A DNA stretch of 64,000 nt from assembly GCF_029522115.1 (NCBI RefSeq), contig NZ_JAKWFK010000018.1:16948-80947 (forward strand), written 5' to 3'. Source of the stretch: Trinickia sp. Y13 (GTDB lineage Bacteria; Pseudomonadota; Gammaproteobacteria; Burkholderiales; Burkholderiaceae). The position numbers and the translations under genes are program-made. Shown piece after piece: positions 26,959 through 36,053 of the stretch; position 1 is the first letter of the stretch; the number at the start of each line of letters is the position of its first letter. The notes below the pieces were generated by a model, which saw nothing but the letters and a program-made list of their open reading frames with translations, did no database searches and was not told where the DNA came from.

Positions 26959-28229
26959 GCTCGCACGCTATCGAACACTGGCAACGGCGCGTGACGGTAC
27001 CCGCGGTTCTTGTGGCGTCAACCCTACTGCTTGCGTGGTGGGCGTTTCCAGGCGGCCTGCCCCCGTGGCGCAGCATCGGCATCGTCAGCGCCTGGATCGG
27101 CACCGGCCTGCTCACCACCACCACGGTTCTCATGGTGCGCGAGCCGCATCTCACCCATGCGCTGGGCGGACTCGAGCACTGCTACCGCTGGCATCATCGC
27201 GCCGGTGTCGCCGCCTATTTCGCGCTGCTGGCGCACCCGCTCGCCCTAGCCATGGACGGCGTTGCGGAATCGCCGCATGTAGCGTGGGAGTCGCTTGCTC
27301 CCTGGCTGCAGGCGTGGCCTGTTTGGCTCGGTTGGTGCGCGCTCGTTCTGTTGATGATCGGCCTGGCTACCACTTTCGCTCCGCAGTTGTCATACCGTCG
27401 CTGGCGTGGCCTCCACACGTTGCTGGGGGTCGGGACCTTGCTCGCCTTTTCTCACGTCGGCGTACTCCTCGGACATACTGCGCCGTCACTTGGCATACTG
27501 GGCCTTGGCGTGTTTGCCCTCGCTTGGCGCGTAGTAGTAAGCAATCTCGGCCTCGCCGCGCGACCCTATCGAGTGACGGCTGTGACACATCCGACAGGGG
27601 CGACGATCGAAGCCACCGTCTCGCCTTGCGCCACCCCGCTTGCCGTCGCACCCGGCCAGTTCGTGCTTGCGGCCTTTGGTGACGGCCCACACTTCCATGG
27701 CTGCGGCGAGTACCATCCGTTCACTGTGAGCCGAATCGAAGCAGCACACCAGCTGCGGCTCACCGTCAAGGCACTTGGCCAGTGTTCACAACGCCTGCAA
27801 ACGCTCGAACCGGGGGTGCTGGTCCGCTTGCAGGGGCCCTTCGGCAGTTTTCTGTCTGACATCGCGGACGGTCCCGAGTTGTGGATCGCAGGCGGTATCG
27901 GGGTCACGCCGTTCATCGCAACGCTGCGCGCGCAGCCGCGCAACCAGCCCACGACGCTGATCTACCTTTACCGAGCTGCCGCAGACGCGGCCTTTCTCGA
28001 CGAACTCTCCCAGCTCGCCGCGAACGATTCGAAGTTCGAACTCCTAGCCCAAGCGACAGGCGATCTCCCTCCAAACCCGGAACCGCTCCTGGCGAAGGTG
28101 ACGCACCTGCCCGACCGTCGGGTTTATCTTTGCGGACCGCCGGCGATGGTCGACACGCTGGTGCAGAAGCTCCTGGAGCTCAGAGTCTCGCCCCGGTCCA
28201 TTCACTACGAGCATTTCGACTTCCGCTGA
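26955..28229 (+). CDS. Ferric-reductase-like membrane flavoprotein
   Basis: A 424-residue protein with about six N-terminal membrane helices and a C-terminal ferredoxin-NADP reductase module. The membrane part contains the haem-type histidines in HCYRWHHRAGVAAYF, LLAHPLALAM and HTLLGVGTLLAFSHVGVLLGH. The flavin site is YHPFTVSRIE, the nucleotide site GGIGVTPFIATL, and the C-terminal CGPPAMVDTL completes the module. It should carry electrons from NAD(P)H across the inner membrane to a periplasmic acceptor. Both flanking genes overlap it. Confidence 0.88.
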   Translation: MSSHAIEHWQRRVTVPAVLVASTLLLAWWAFPGGLPPWRSIGIVSAWIGTGLLTTTTVLMVREPHLTHALGGLEHCYRWHHRAGVAAYFALLAHPLALAMDGVAESPHVAWESLAPWLQAWPVWLGWCALVLLMIGLATTFAPQLSYRRWRGLHTLLGVGTLLAFSHVGVLLGHTAPSLGILGLGVFALAWRVVVSNLGLAARPYRVTAVTHPTGATIEATVSPCATPLAVAPGQFVLAAFGDGPHFHGCGEYHPFTVSRIEAAHQLRLTVKALGQCSQRLQTLEPGVLVRLQGPFGSFLSDIADGPELWIAGGIGVTPFIATLRAQPRNQPTTLIYLYRAAADAAFLDELSQLAANDSKFELLAQATGDLPPNPEPLLAKVTHLPDRRVYLCGPPAMVDTLVQKLLELRVSPRSIHYEHFDFR

Positions 28230-28597
28230 TGATGCGCAATTTCTTCATTTTTTCGACGGTCACGTTTTGGCTCGCCGTCGCGGTGTTTTGGGCCGCCGAC
28301 GTCTGGCTTCCTGACGAAGCGCCCCGCCCCGACTCGGTGGCGGCGAATAAAACGTGGACACTCGTTGAGATTTCCCAGCACGACACAGCCGAGGACTGCT
28401 GGATGGCAATTGACGGAGCCGTGTACAACCTCACCGCTTACCTGCCGGAGCACCCGTCCAATCCCGCCGTCATCTTGCCGTGGTGCGGCAAGGAAGCGAC
28501 CGAGGCTTACCATACGAAGACCAAGGGTCGGCCGCACTCTTCCCGTGCCGATCAAATGCTATCGACGTATCTCATCGGAACGCTTATCCGTCCGTGA
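28229..28597 (+). CDS. Membrane-anchored cytochrome b5-like protein
   Basis: A 122-residue protein with one N-terminal helix (FFIFSTVTFWLAVAVFWAADVWL) and a cytochrome b5-type haem domain: WTLVEISQHDTAEDCWMAIDGAVYNLTAYL, then HPSNPAVILPWCGKEAT where the usual HPGG reads HPSN, and a second haem His in GRPHSSRAD. It is probably periplasmic and takes electrons from the upstream reductase. The start overlaps the preceding stop (TGATG). Confidence 0.87.
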   Translation: MMRNFFIFSTVTFWLAVAVFWAADVWLPDEAPRPDSVAANKTWTLVEISQHDTAEDCWMAIDGAVYNLTAYLPEHPSNPAVILPWCGKEATEAYHTKTKGRPHSSRADQMLSTYLIGTLIRP

Positions 28598-29109
28598 ATA
28601 GTGCTAAAACGTTTCTCGACGAAAAGACGCTTCACCTTGCGTTCGAGTTGAGCTTGTGGTGCAAGGGGGCTTTTGCGCTGTTGGAAATCATCGCTGGGTT
28701 GGCCGCGTACTTCGTGCCGCCGCAGCGATTGCTGACGCTTGTCCTTTGGGTCACCAAGGACGAATTCGTCGAGGATCCGCGGGATCTCGTCGCCAATCTT
28801 CTCCTGAGCACGGTTCAACACCTTCCCGCCAGCGCCGAAAAGTTCGCAGCGATCTATCTGCTGGGGCATGGCGTGATAAAGCTGTGGTTGATCGCGGGCC
28901 TGCTGCAAAAGAGGCTTTGGCTTTACCCCGCGGCAATGTCTATCTTCGGCTTGTTTATCGTCTACCAGCTTTATCGATACACGTTTACACACTCGGTTTG
29001 GCTCCTGCTCATCACGGCATTGGATGTCCTCGTTATCGTGCTCACGTGGCACGAGTACCGACATATCAAGCGTGAACGGCGCGCTGGAAGATCGGGGCCG
29101 CTTCTATGA
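28594..29109 (+). CDS. DUF2127 membrane protein
   Basis: A 171-residue membrane protein of the DUF2127 family with four predicted helices (ALLEIIAGLAAYFV, AIYLLGHGVIKLWLIAGLL, FGLFIVYQLYRYTFTH and LLLITALDVLVIVLTW). The start is a GTG overlapping the cytochrome b5 stop (GTGA). The role is unknown; the coupling makes it a part of the same electron-transfer unit. An ATG-start alternative inside would lose the first helix. Confidence 0.83.
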   Translation: MNSAKTFLDEKTLHLAFELSLWCKGAFALLEIIAGLAAYFVPPQRLLTLVLWVTKDEFVEDPRDLVANLLLSTVQHLPASAEKFAAIYLLGHGVIKLWLIAGLLQKRLWLYPAAMSIFGLFIVYQLYRYTFTHSVWLLLITALDVLVIVLTWHEYRHIKRERRAGRSGPLL

Positions 29110-29255
29110 ATTTCGCCGTCCTTCGCTTCCATCCTCCGACTCACGCCGTCACGACGCCCGCCACGCCTCGGGTATCGCGCTAGCGCTGCAGATGCGGTAG
29201 ATACCCGTACGGGGCACGGTGCGTCGGGCCGAAGCGATCTACCGTGCGCCTGCGA

Positions 29256-30362
29256 TCACGGCGTTGAGCGGCCCGACATAGGCAACGCAGGGGCAGCGCC
29301 CATGCGGGCTGCCCCCAGCAGTTGCGCGATCTCCTGCGCCGTGTCTCGGGCACCGCGCATCACGCCGATTAGGGTGGCCGACGCGGCGCCACACCATTCG
29401 CCGTAGCCCACGAGCCACAAGCGCGGCTCGTCCCTGGCCCGGGTTCCATCGGTCGTCGGCACGCCATCGACGTTTCGGATTTGCAGCGGCTCAAGGTGGT
29501 GCAGTGCGGGGCGAAACCCGGTACACCAGATCACAACGTCCACGCGGGAATGTCCACCGTCATCCCACACCACACCGTCTACATCGAAACTGACAAACGG
29601 GCGCCTGGCATGCAACACGTCTCGCGTACGCGCCTCTTGCACGGGCGGCACCATGACGATGTCACCCAAACCGCCTACCGGAACCGGTGGCGTCCGTCCG
29701 TCGCGCAACGCCTTCCACCTCTGCGTCGCGCGCTCGAACAGTACTTGACCATCCACGTCGTCCGGAAGAAACACGGGCTCATGCATCGTCACCCATGTAG
29801 CGTTGCACACCTTGGAAATTTCCGCCAAGATTTGCGCACCGGAGTTGCCGCCACCGACCACCAGCACCTCCTGCCCGCGCAGCTCCTCTGCATTCCGATA
29901 TTCCGCCGAGTGAATCTGGCGACCACGAAAGAGTTCGCGGCCGGGGTAGCTGGGGATGTACGGCTCACTCCAGGTGCCGGTTGCGCTAACGACGGCCTTG
30001 GCTAGCCATTGTCCGCGGTCGGTCGTGACAACTAGTCCTTCCTCTACACGTGAAACCGATTCAACGTGTACGGGACGCTCGATCGGAATCTGATAGCGCG
30101 CTTCATACTTCGCCAGATAGTCGATTACCTCATTGCGCGAAGGGTACTCGTCCTTCGACGCTGGCATCTGCCAGCCCGGCAGCGAACTCCATTGCGCCGG
30201 CGAGAACAGGTGCAGTGAGTCCCACGTATGCCGCCATGCGCCCCCCGGTGCGCTCTGGTCATCCAATACGACATACGCGATCGCCGCACGGCGAAGGAAG
30301 TACGCGGTGGCGAGCCCAGCCTGACCACCCCCGATCACCACGACATCAATCTGCGTGAGCAT
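29256..30362 (-). CDS. ArsO-like flavin monooxygenase
   Basis: A 368-residue FAD/NADPH monooxygenase of the ArsO/CzcO-like group. Marks are [18 protein letters not shown] (FAD), [39 protein letters not shown] and [13 protein letters not shown] (NADPH). ArsO proteins occur in arsenic operons, but none of the other arsenic genes is beside this one; a collapsed arsenic operon lies 32 kb away. The C-terminus ([19 protein letters not shown]) fits the group. Whether it acts on organoarsenicals or other compounds cannot be told. Confidence 0.8.
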   Translation of the reverse strand: MLTQIDVVVIGGGQAGLATAYFLRRAAIAYVVLDDQSAPGGAWRHTWDSLHLFSPAQWSSLPGWQMPASKDEYPSRNEVIDYLAKYEARYQIPIERPVHVESVSRVEEGLVVTTDRGQWLAKAVVSATGTWSEPYIPSYPGRELFRGRQIHSAEYRNAEELRGQEVLVVGGGNSGAQILAEISKVCNATWVTMHEPVFLPDDVDGQVLFERATQRWKALRDGRTPPVPVGGLGDIVMVPPVQEARTRDVLHARRPFVSFDVDGVVWDDGGHSRVDVVIWCTGFRPALHHLEPLQIRNVDGVPTTDGTRARDEPRLWLVGYGEWCGAASATLIGVMRGARDTAQEIAQLLGAARMGAAPALPMSGRSTP

Positions 30363-30443
30363 AAGCGACTGTCCCGTCCGTTCACTCGAATCTTGGTGGC
30401 ATTTTGCTGGCGCCCTCGGGCATCACGCTTCGAATCGGCGAAC

Positions 30444-31076
30444 CTATTTTTCGGCAGCAAGGGTCTTATTCAAATCCGAAATAAATTTCTGCAGGGAAGC
30501 CTGCAAGGCCAGCGCCAAAGATCGGGAATACGATTCGCTCGTCGCCGCAACGGCCAAGCCGGCAGACCCTTCCCCCGCATAGTGCCTATTGAGCAACTCT
30601 TTTCCGTCTCTATTCAAGCGAATGACGAGCGAAACCTGCCCGGTGTAGCTCATATACATATCGCAAAAGACGTTTAGTACCTCTCCCGACACGATCACGC
30701 TTGCGCTCGGCGCATTTTCGCCTGGTTTCGCTTCGATGACGCTATACCCGTTGCTCTCTAGTTCCGCCCGCACCGCGCGAGTCACCCAGTTCGATACGCT
30801 GTTGCTCGGTATCACGTCGGCCATCCGCATTCCAAACGCATTTCTTGTCGTGCCGACGGTCTTTGTGTTCGATCGCTCGTCCGCAAAAGGTTTGAGAAAG
30901 ATTTGCACATTGCGCGAGGGCGGCGTTTCGGCCGCATGAGCGACCGACGTCCGATCGGCACTGCTCGCGGGCGGATAGCTAAGAGTCGGGTTGCGAGTTC
31001 CGAGCACGCACCCACTCAAGACGAAGGCAGACGCAAATGCCGTAAAGACCACCATACAGCGAAGACTGCTACCCAT
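30444..31076 (-). CDS. YajG-like lipoprotein
   Basis: A 210-residue lipoprotein with lipobox VLSGCVLG, resembling the YajG/uncharacterised lipoprotein family. The body shows VQIFLKPFADERSNTKTVGTTRNAFGM, VTRAVRAELESNGYSV and a helical C-terminus with LALALQASLQKFISDLNK. It sits alone on the minus strand. A perfect 16-bp palindrome, GTTGACGCACGTCAAC, lies 120 bases upstream and may regulate it. Confidence 0.8.
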   Translation of the reverse strand: MGSSLRCMVVFTAFASAFVLSGCVLGTRNPTLSYPPASSADRTSVAHAAETPPSRNVQIFLKPFADERSNTKTVGTTRNAFGMRMADVIPSNSVSNWVTRAVRAELESNGYSVIEAKPGENAPSASVIVSGEVLNVFCDMYMSYTGQVSLVIRLNRDGKELLNRHYAGEGSAGLAVAATSESYSRSLALALQASLQKFISDLNKTLAAEK

Positions 31077-31477
31077 GGCGCCACCTCAATCGAGTTTGCG
31101 GGTGTGCCGGAGCCGATCGCCGACCAACGCGCGCTTAGGCTGAATGCGATTCGTCGCAGCCTCGCGCTAACGCTACGCCCAACGAGTGCGAACGCGTTGA
31201 CGCACGTCAACGAACTTCCCGCAGCACAGCAGCACACATCCATTCACCGAGCTCGCGCGTATATGTGAAGTAGTGGCCTTCGCTCTTTTTCACCGAGAGT
31301 TGGTGACAGCCGGCCGGTTTCGCATTCGCCGCCTTATATCGCGACCGATGAGAAGAGGGGCTGCCCGCGCGCGAGGTATTGGAAGCTGTAGTTGACTAAG
31401 CGCTGCCGCGTACGACCTCGAGAAAGCTTCGCCCGGCACCGCAGGAACATTGAAGCCGGCAGCGCCCATGCGCTGTC
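31077..31477. other. Intergenic region with a 16-bp palindrome
   Basis: No gene is seen in these 401 bases. The sequence 31196-31211 (GTTGACGCACGTCAAC) is a perfect palindrome with CRP/FNR-like half-sites (TTGAC-N4-GTCAA). No well-placed -10 was found on either strand. Confidence 0.5.
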
Positions 31478-32044
31478 TCATTGCACCGTACGCCGCAACA
31501 TGGTCACGTCGTACCCAAGCGCCCGAGCCCGGTCGTAGAGCGCCTGCGCTTGCGCATCCGTCGGCCGCGCGGCACGCGTCAAAATCCAAAGGAAGCGCCC
31601 CGACGGCTCACCCACGATCGACCAAGAGTAATCGTCGGCATGATCAAGCACCCAGTAGTTGCCAATGAAAAAAGGACCGAAAAACGAGACCTTCAGCTTG
31701 GCTCCTTCGGTGCCCGACACCACCTTTGCGCGGCCGACCGAGGCGCGTTCGCGCCCGCCAACTCCCCGTTCGTGGCATGTATTGCGCACGGAGATGAGTC
31801 CATCCTCGGCGACAGCGTATTCGGCGGTCACCGCCTCGCATCCGCGCTCGAAGCGGTTTTCGTAGCGAGCAAATTCGTACCACTTGCCCGAGTAACGGGC
31901 AATGTCGACAGGCTTTGCCGGCTGGGGAACGCTCGAATTTCCCACCTTACCACCGGCCAAATAAGCGCAACCGCCCAACAAAGCGCAAACCGCTAGCGCG
32001 CCAGATACGATCACCAGCGCACGATTCAGCACCGACCAATGCAT
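31478..32044 (-). CDS. blc: Outer-membrane lipocalin Blc
   Basis: A 188-residue bacterial lipocalin. Lipobox LLGGCAYL anchors it to the outer membrane. The lipocalin signature is GKWYEFARYENRFERGC, followed by VTAEYAVAEDGLISVRNTC, FFGPFFIGNYWVLD and YSWSIVGEPSGRFLWILTR. It binds lysophospholipids or fatty acids under envelope stress. The ATG at 32044 follows GGGGGT. In Burkholderia and Pseudomonas, lipocalin genes are part of light-induced LitR regulons, and here the LitR-like gene lies just upstream. Confidence 0.9.
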   Translation of the reverse strand: MHWSVLNRALVIVSGALAVCALLGGCAYLAGGKVGNSSVPQPAKPVDIARYSGKWYEFARYENRFERGCEAVTAEYAVAEDGLISVRNTCHERGVGGRERASVGRAKVVSGTEGAKLKVSFFGPFFIGNYWVLDHADDYSWSIVGEPSGRFLWILTRAARPTDAQAQALYDRARALGYDVTMLRRTVQ

Positions 32045-32078
32045 AGGACCCCCAAGGAATTCTGCGTCGACGCAACCT

Positions 32079-33098
32079 CTACTCGTGCTCTTGCGCGCCC
32101 AACACGCGTACCAGCGCAGATTCGAGCATGGCTCTGGCGCGGTTCGTGACATCGCCCAGATGTCGATGAAGCGCGGCATCATCGACCGATCTCGACATGC
32201 AATCGTTGCTGTAACGCTCGAACGCGTCGAGTCGCATGATCAACTCGCCCAGGTGCTGGGGACACTCGCACTGAACAATCGCCGAACGCGACATCAAGCG
32301 CTCCAACTCCTCGTCGCCAAAGCGGCGAGGGACGCGAGCGCCGATCGCATCGGCGCCAGTCGCATCCATCGCTGCGACACCCGCCTGCAAGTCCTCCGCG
32401 AGTTGCCGGCTCTCCACCGCGGTGAGCGGCGCCCGGTACAGCCGCACCCCCGCCAAAAGCAGTGTCTCCGTGGGTTCGGCGTTGCCGTAGGCATACGATA
32501 CAGCCGCGATTCGCGCATGCAGACGGCCTCGCATCTCGAGCATTTGCGCCGCCACATCGCGCGTTAGCGCAAGCACGTCGACCACCAAAGCATCGACCTC
32601 CTCGCCTCTGTCGGCCGCGGCCCCTGCCTCGCCGAGACTCGCCAATTCGAGCAAGTCGACGTGCTCGGCGCGCCCAGTTTGCGCAAACGAGAGCGCGAGC
32701 CGACGCTGCACCCCGGCTCCCACCGCTGCGATCCGGACGACTCGCTCGGTCGCGCCATCTTTTGCTCGCGGTTCCGATGCAATGGGTTCCGAACGCACCT
32801 GCAACAGTGACTCGAGCTGCTCGCGCGGCAGACGCGCGATCGAGCCGATCGAGTGTCCTTGCCTGACCAGCGCCTTGAGCAGGACCAGCCGGCGCACATC
32901 CTCCTCAGAGTAGAGCCGCTGGCCCGCCTCGCTTTTCATGGGACTGATGACGTCGTAGCGTCGCTCCCACATGCGCAGCGTGGTGGGCGGCATTTTCGCC
33001 CGCCGCGCAGCCTCGCCGCTTCGATAGCGATGCTCGTCGCTCGGCTGCACCTTCAGACCTCTCGGCTCGGCTGCCGCCCTGGCGGCGTTTTTCTTCAT
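32079..33098 (-). CDS. LitR-like MerR-family regulator
   Basis: A 339-residue regulator. The MerR DNA-binding domain occupies about residues 22-92 (YRSGEAARRAKMPPTTLRMWERRYDVISP, then RLYSEEDVRRLVLLKALVRQG). The rest resembles a cobalamin-domain scaffold (VVRIAAVGAGVQRRLAL, DALVVDVLAL, IAAVSYAYGNA) but lacks the DxHxxG motif that binds B12. This matches class III LitR proteins, described in Burkholderia multivorans as light-response regulators without a B12 domain. It is followed by blc and is divergent from phr. The ATG at 33098 follows AGAGGAAG. Confidence 0.85.
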   Translation of the reverse strand: MKKNAARAAAEPRGLKVQPSDEHRYRSGEAARRAKMPPTTLRMWERRYDVISPMKSEAGQRLYSEEDVRRLVLLKALVRQGHSIGSIARLPREQLESLLQVRSEPIASEPRAKDGATERVVRIAAVGAGVQRRLALSFAQTGRAEHVDLLELASLGEAGAAADRGEEVDALVVDVLALTRDVAAQMLEMRGRLHARIAAVSYAYGNAEPTETLLLAGVRLYRAPLTAVESRQLAEDLQAGVAAMDATGADAIGARVPRRFGDEELERLMSRSAIVQCECPQHLGELIMRLDAFERYSNDCMSRSVDDAALHRHLGDVTNRARAMLESALVRVLGAQEHE

Positions 33099-33143
33099 GC
33101 GCTTCCTCTTGTCAATGGGTTTGACGCGAACCACGAAACGACA

Positions 33144-33172
33144 TTGTATCGACTTCCTGATTCACCACAAGC
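33144..33172 (-). promoter_or_regulatory. Promoter of the LitR-like gene
   Basis: Read on the minus strand, TTGTGG (33167-33172) and TACAAT (33144-33149) are 17 bp apart. A second TACAAT on the plus strand at 33181-33186 points towards phr but has no clear -35. Both face the divergent region between litR and phr. Confidence 0.6.
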
Positions 33173-33392
33173 GCCATCGTACAATAGCAGCGCTCGCCAG
33201 GCTCCTGGTTTCGGTTCACAGCCCATCAGAACCGAGTGCAAAATAAAGACCTCCCCTGTCGCATGACGTACGGCGTACGGCGTAGTGCGCATCACAGCAT
33301 TCGCCACCAACATCGTTTCATTAAGGCATCATAAATGCGAATTCAGGCACAAACGCGGTACACTTTCGTTTCATCGCCATAGATTCAAGACA

Positions 33393-34883
33393 ATGAGAGA
33401 TCGCCCACCACCCCATCCGAACCAACCGATCGTCGTTTGGTTCCGCGACGACCAACGGCTGGCCGATAATCCCGCTCTTGCTCGCGCGGCATCGAGCGGA
33501 TACCCCGTTGTCTGCGTGTACGTTCACGACCCGGAGCCGCGGCACGGCCGCACCCTCGGCGCGGCCGTGCGCTGGTGGCTTCACGAGTCACTGCGTGAAC
33601 TGGACGGTACGCTGCGATCGCTTGGCGGGGGGCTCGTCTTGCTTCGCGGGGAAGAACAAGAAGCAATCCTAGCGTTCGTGAAGGCGATCCGACCCGTCGA
33701 GGTTTGTTGGAACCGCCGCTACTCCCTCGCTCAGCGGCAGACCGATGCTTCGATCAAATCAGCTCTCGAAGCAAGGGCAGTTTCGGTATCGACGTTCAAT
33801 GGACACCTGCTGCGCGAGCCATGGAAAGTCGCCACGCGAAATGGCGAGCCTTTTCAGGTGTTCGGCGCCTACTGGCGCGCGGCGCGTCAAGACATCTGTC
33901 CCGAGCCGCCTCGTCCTTCGCCCGACGCCCTACGATTCTTTCGCGTGCCCGAAAGCGCCCGCGCGCAAGCGGTAGGCCTTGCCGATCTGAAGCTTCAGCC
34001 CGATACGCCAGACTGGGCAGCCGGATTGCGAGAAACCTGGAAATGTGGGGAAAACGGCGCACAGGAAAGGTTGCGGCACTTTGTTGCCCAGGAATTGGAC
34101 GGCTACGCAACGAATCGGGATGCGATGGCGCGCGACGCAACGAGCAAGATGTCGCCTTACCTTCGCTTCGGCAACCTGTCGGTGCGGCAAATTTGGTATG
34201 CCGCACTGGCGGCCGCGCAGGCGGAGCCCCTCGCCAGCGAGCACTTGCGCAAGTTTCAAGACGAACTCGGCTGGCGCGAGTTTTCCTACCATCTGCTCTA
34301 CCATTTCCCGCCGCTGCATCAAGAGAACTTCAGACGGCAGTTCGACGCGATGCCGTGGCGAGCCGATAAGCAAGCGCTTCGCGCATGGCAGCGCGGCATG
34401 ACGGGGTACCCGATCGTCGACGCGGGCATGCGCCAGTTGTGGCGCACCGGCTGGATGCATAACCGAGCGCGCATGGTGACCGCTTCGTTTCTCGTCAAAC
34501 ATTTGCTGATCGACTGGCGCGAAGGCGAGTCATGGTTCTGGGACACGCTCGTCGACGCAGACGAAGCCAACAATCCGGCTGGCTGGCAATGGGTCGCCGG
34601 CAGCGGAGCCGATGCGGCGCCGTACTTCCGAATCTTCAATCCGGTGTTGCAAGGCCGGAAGTTCGATCCGCAAGGGAACTACGTGCGGCACTGGTTGCCC
34701 GAGATTCACCGCTTGCCCGCCGCTTCGATACACGCGCCGTGGCAGGCGGCGCCCGACCAGCTTGCGGCCGCCTCGGTACGATTGGGCGAGACCTATCCGC
34801 GGCCGATCGTCGATCATCAGCAAGCTCGCACACGCGCGCTCGATGCCTTCGAGACATTGCGCCGCCAACACCGCGATCGCTGA
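33393..34883 (+). CDS. phr: Deoxyribodipyrimidine photolyase
   Basis: A 496-residue DNA photolyase that repairs UV-induced cyclobutane pyrimidine dimers with blue light. The antenna domain is at the start (PIVVWFRDDQRLADNPALARAA, WNRRYSLAQRQTD) and the FAD domain from about residue 270 on (TSKMSPYLRFGNLSVRQIWY, GWREFSYHLLYHFP, GMTGYPIVDAGMRQLWRTGWMHNRARM, ADEANNPAGWQWVAGSG). All are full-length. The ATG at 33393 lies 7 bases behind an AAGA stretch; TACACT at 33359-33364 may be the -10. It is divergent from the LitR-like gene. Confidence 0.95.
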   Translation: MRDRPPPHPNQPIVVWFRDDQRLADNPALARAASSGYPVVCVYVHDPEPRHGRTLGAAVRWWLHESLRELDGTLRSLGGGLVLLRGEEQEAILAFVKAIRPVEVCWNRRYSLAQRQTDASIKSALEARAVSVSTFNGHLLREPWKVATRNGEPFQVFGAYWRAARQDICPEPPRPSPDALRFFRVPESARAQAVGLADLKLQPDTPDWAAGLRETWKCGENGAQERLRHFVAQELDGYATNRDAMARDATSKMSPYLRFGNLSVRQIWYAALAAAQAEPLASEHLRKFQDELGWREFSYHLLYHFPPLHQENFRRQFDAMPWRADKQALRAWQRGMTGYPIVDAGMRQLWRTGWMHNRARMVTASFLVKHLLIDWREGESWFWDTLVDADEANNPAGWQWVAGSGADAAPYFRIFNPVLQGRKFDPQGNYVRHWLPEIHRLPAASIHAPWQAAPDQLAAASVRLGETYPRPIVDHQQARTRALDAFETLRRQHRDR

Positions 34884-35062
34884 AACGGCGATCTGTTTCC
34901 GGACCGACTCACGCCCAGGCGCTTCATCGCGTACATGATGACGACGCGTCACCTCGCGCCGTCTAAATGCAATCGTCCAATTGTTCGCCGCGGGAAACAA
35001 ACAAGCCTTCGAACGGTTCGATGGGCTCAAGACTTCACAGTCGTTGCCCCTGAGCGGGACGG

Positions 35063-35959
35063 TCAACGCGCCGGGGCTGCCCCCGCAATCAGACGGTCCA
35101 GCCATTCGGTTCGCTGGCGGCGCGGTGTCGTAATCGCGTAGAAGCGTTCTTGCAAGTCTGCGGATTGCCCCACTATCACCAGGCTCCCGGACCGAATCTC
35201 GTCCTGTACCACGACCTCAGGCAACACGGCGAGCCAGCCGCTGTCGCGCGCGATGAGCCGCAGCATCGCCATATCGTCGACTTCGGCCCGCACCCGCGGT
35301 TTCACTCCGGCGGAAAGACACATGGCATCGAACTGAGCTCTAAAGACGTTCCGAGGACCAGGCAGCGCAATATCGGCGCCATCGAGGTCGTAGGGAACAC
35401 GCAGGGTGCGTTGCGACCACGCCTTGGCCGGGCCGACGAGCGAGATCGCTTGGCTGCCTAAAAAGCGAGATTGCAAAGGGCGGTCAGGGTCGGACGGCAC
35501 CGGCTGATTGGCGAGAACCACGTCGAGTTTGTGCTCAAGCAGGCGGTCCAGCAATCCTTCGAGCAAACCCGACTCCAACGTCAACAGCACCCCGGGGTCC
35601 ATGAGCAGCGGGCGAATCCAGTTCTCCTGGTAGTTGCGCGACATGGTGGCGACGCTACCCACTCGCATCCGCACCATCCCCTCGCGTTGCCCATGAACGT
35701 GTCCGAGCATCTCCTGCCCGAGCCCGAAGATGTCTTCGGCATACGAAAAAACGAGTTGTCCGGTATGCGTTGGGCTGAGGCGCCGGCGTTCTCGTTCGAA
35801 CAGCGGCTCGCCCAGCCGATCCTCCAATTGCCTGATCTGCGCGGACAGAGCGGACTGAGATACGTGCAACTCGTTGGCCGCACGCGTCAGATGGCCCGTC
35901 TTCGCCACTCTCCAGAAATAGAAGAGGTGGCGAAAGTTCAGTTGGTCCAAGTCAATCAT
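35063..35959 (-). CDS. LysR-family regulator next to dabBA
   Basis: A 298-residue LysR regulator of the NhaR-like subgroup. HTH: LDQLNFRHLFYFWRVAKTGHLTRAANELHVSQSALSAQIRQLE split across about residues 3-48. The effector domain runs to the end. It is transcribed away from dabB with 94 bases between them, so it very probably controls the carbon-accumulation genes. Start MIDLDQLNF is the family's usual start. Confidence 0.9.
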   Translation of the reverse strand: MIDLDQLNFRHLFYFWRVAKTGHLTRAANELHVSQSALSAQIRQLEDRLGEPLFERERRRLSPTHTGQLVFSYAEDIFGLGQEMLGHVHGQREGMVRMRVGSVATMSRNYQENWIRPLLMDPGVLLTLESGLLEGLLDRLLEHKLDVVLANQPVPSDPDRPLQSRFLGSQAISLVGPAKAWSQRTLRVPYDLDGADIALPGPRNVFRAQFDAMCLSAGVKPRVRAEVDDMAMLRLIARDSGWLAVLPEVVVQDEIRSGSLVIVGQSADLQERFYAITTPRRQRTEWLDRLIAGAAPAR

Positions 35960-36006
35960 TCTGTTTTATAGATCAAATGGTTCCAATCAATGAATTTTAC
36001 AGAACG

Positions 36007-36012
36007 TACAAT
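36007..36012 (+). promoter_or_regulatory. Candidate -10 of dabB promoter
   Basis: TACAAT lies 41 bases before the dabB ATG within the AT-rich region between the LysR gene and dabB. No good -35 is visible, as expected for a LysR-activated promoter. Confidence 0.4.
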
Positions 36013-36053
36013 GAAGCGCAACATCGTGACACTCCGTCACCCTCCACTGGATC

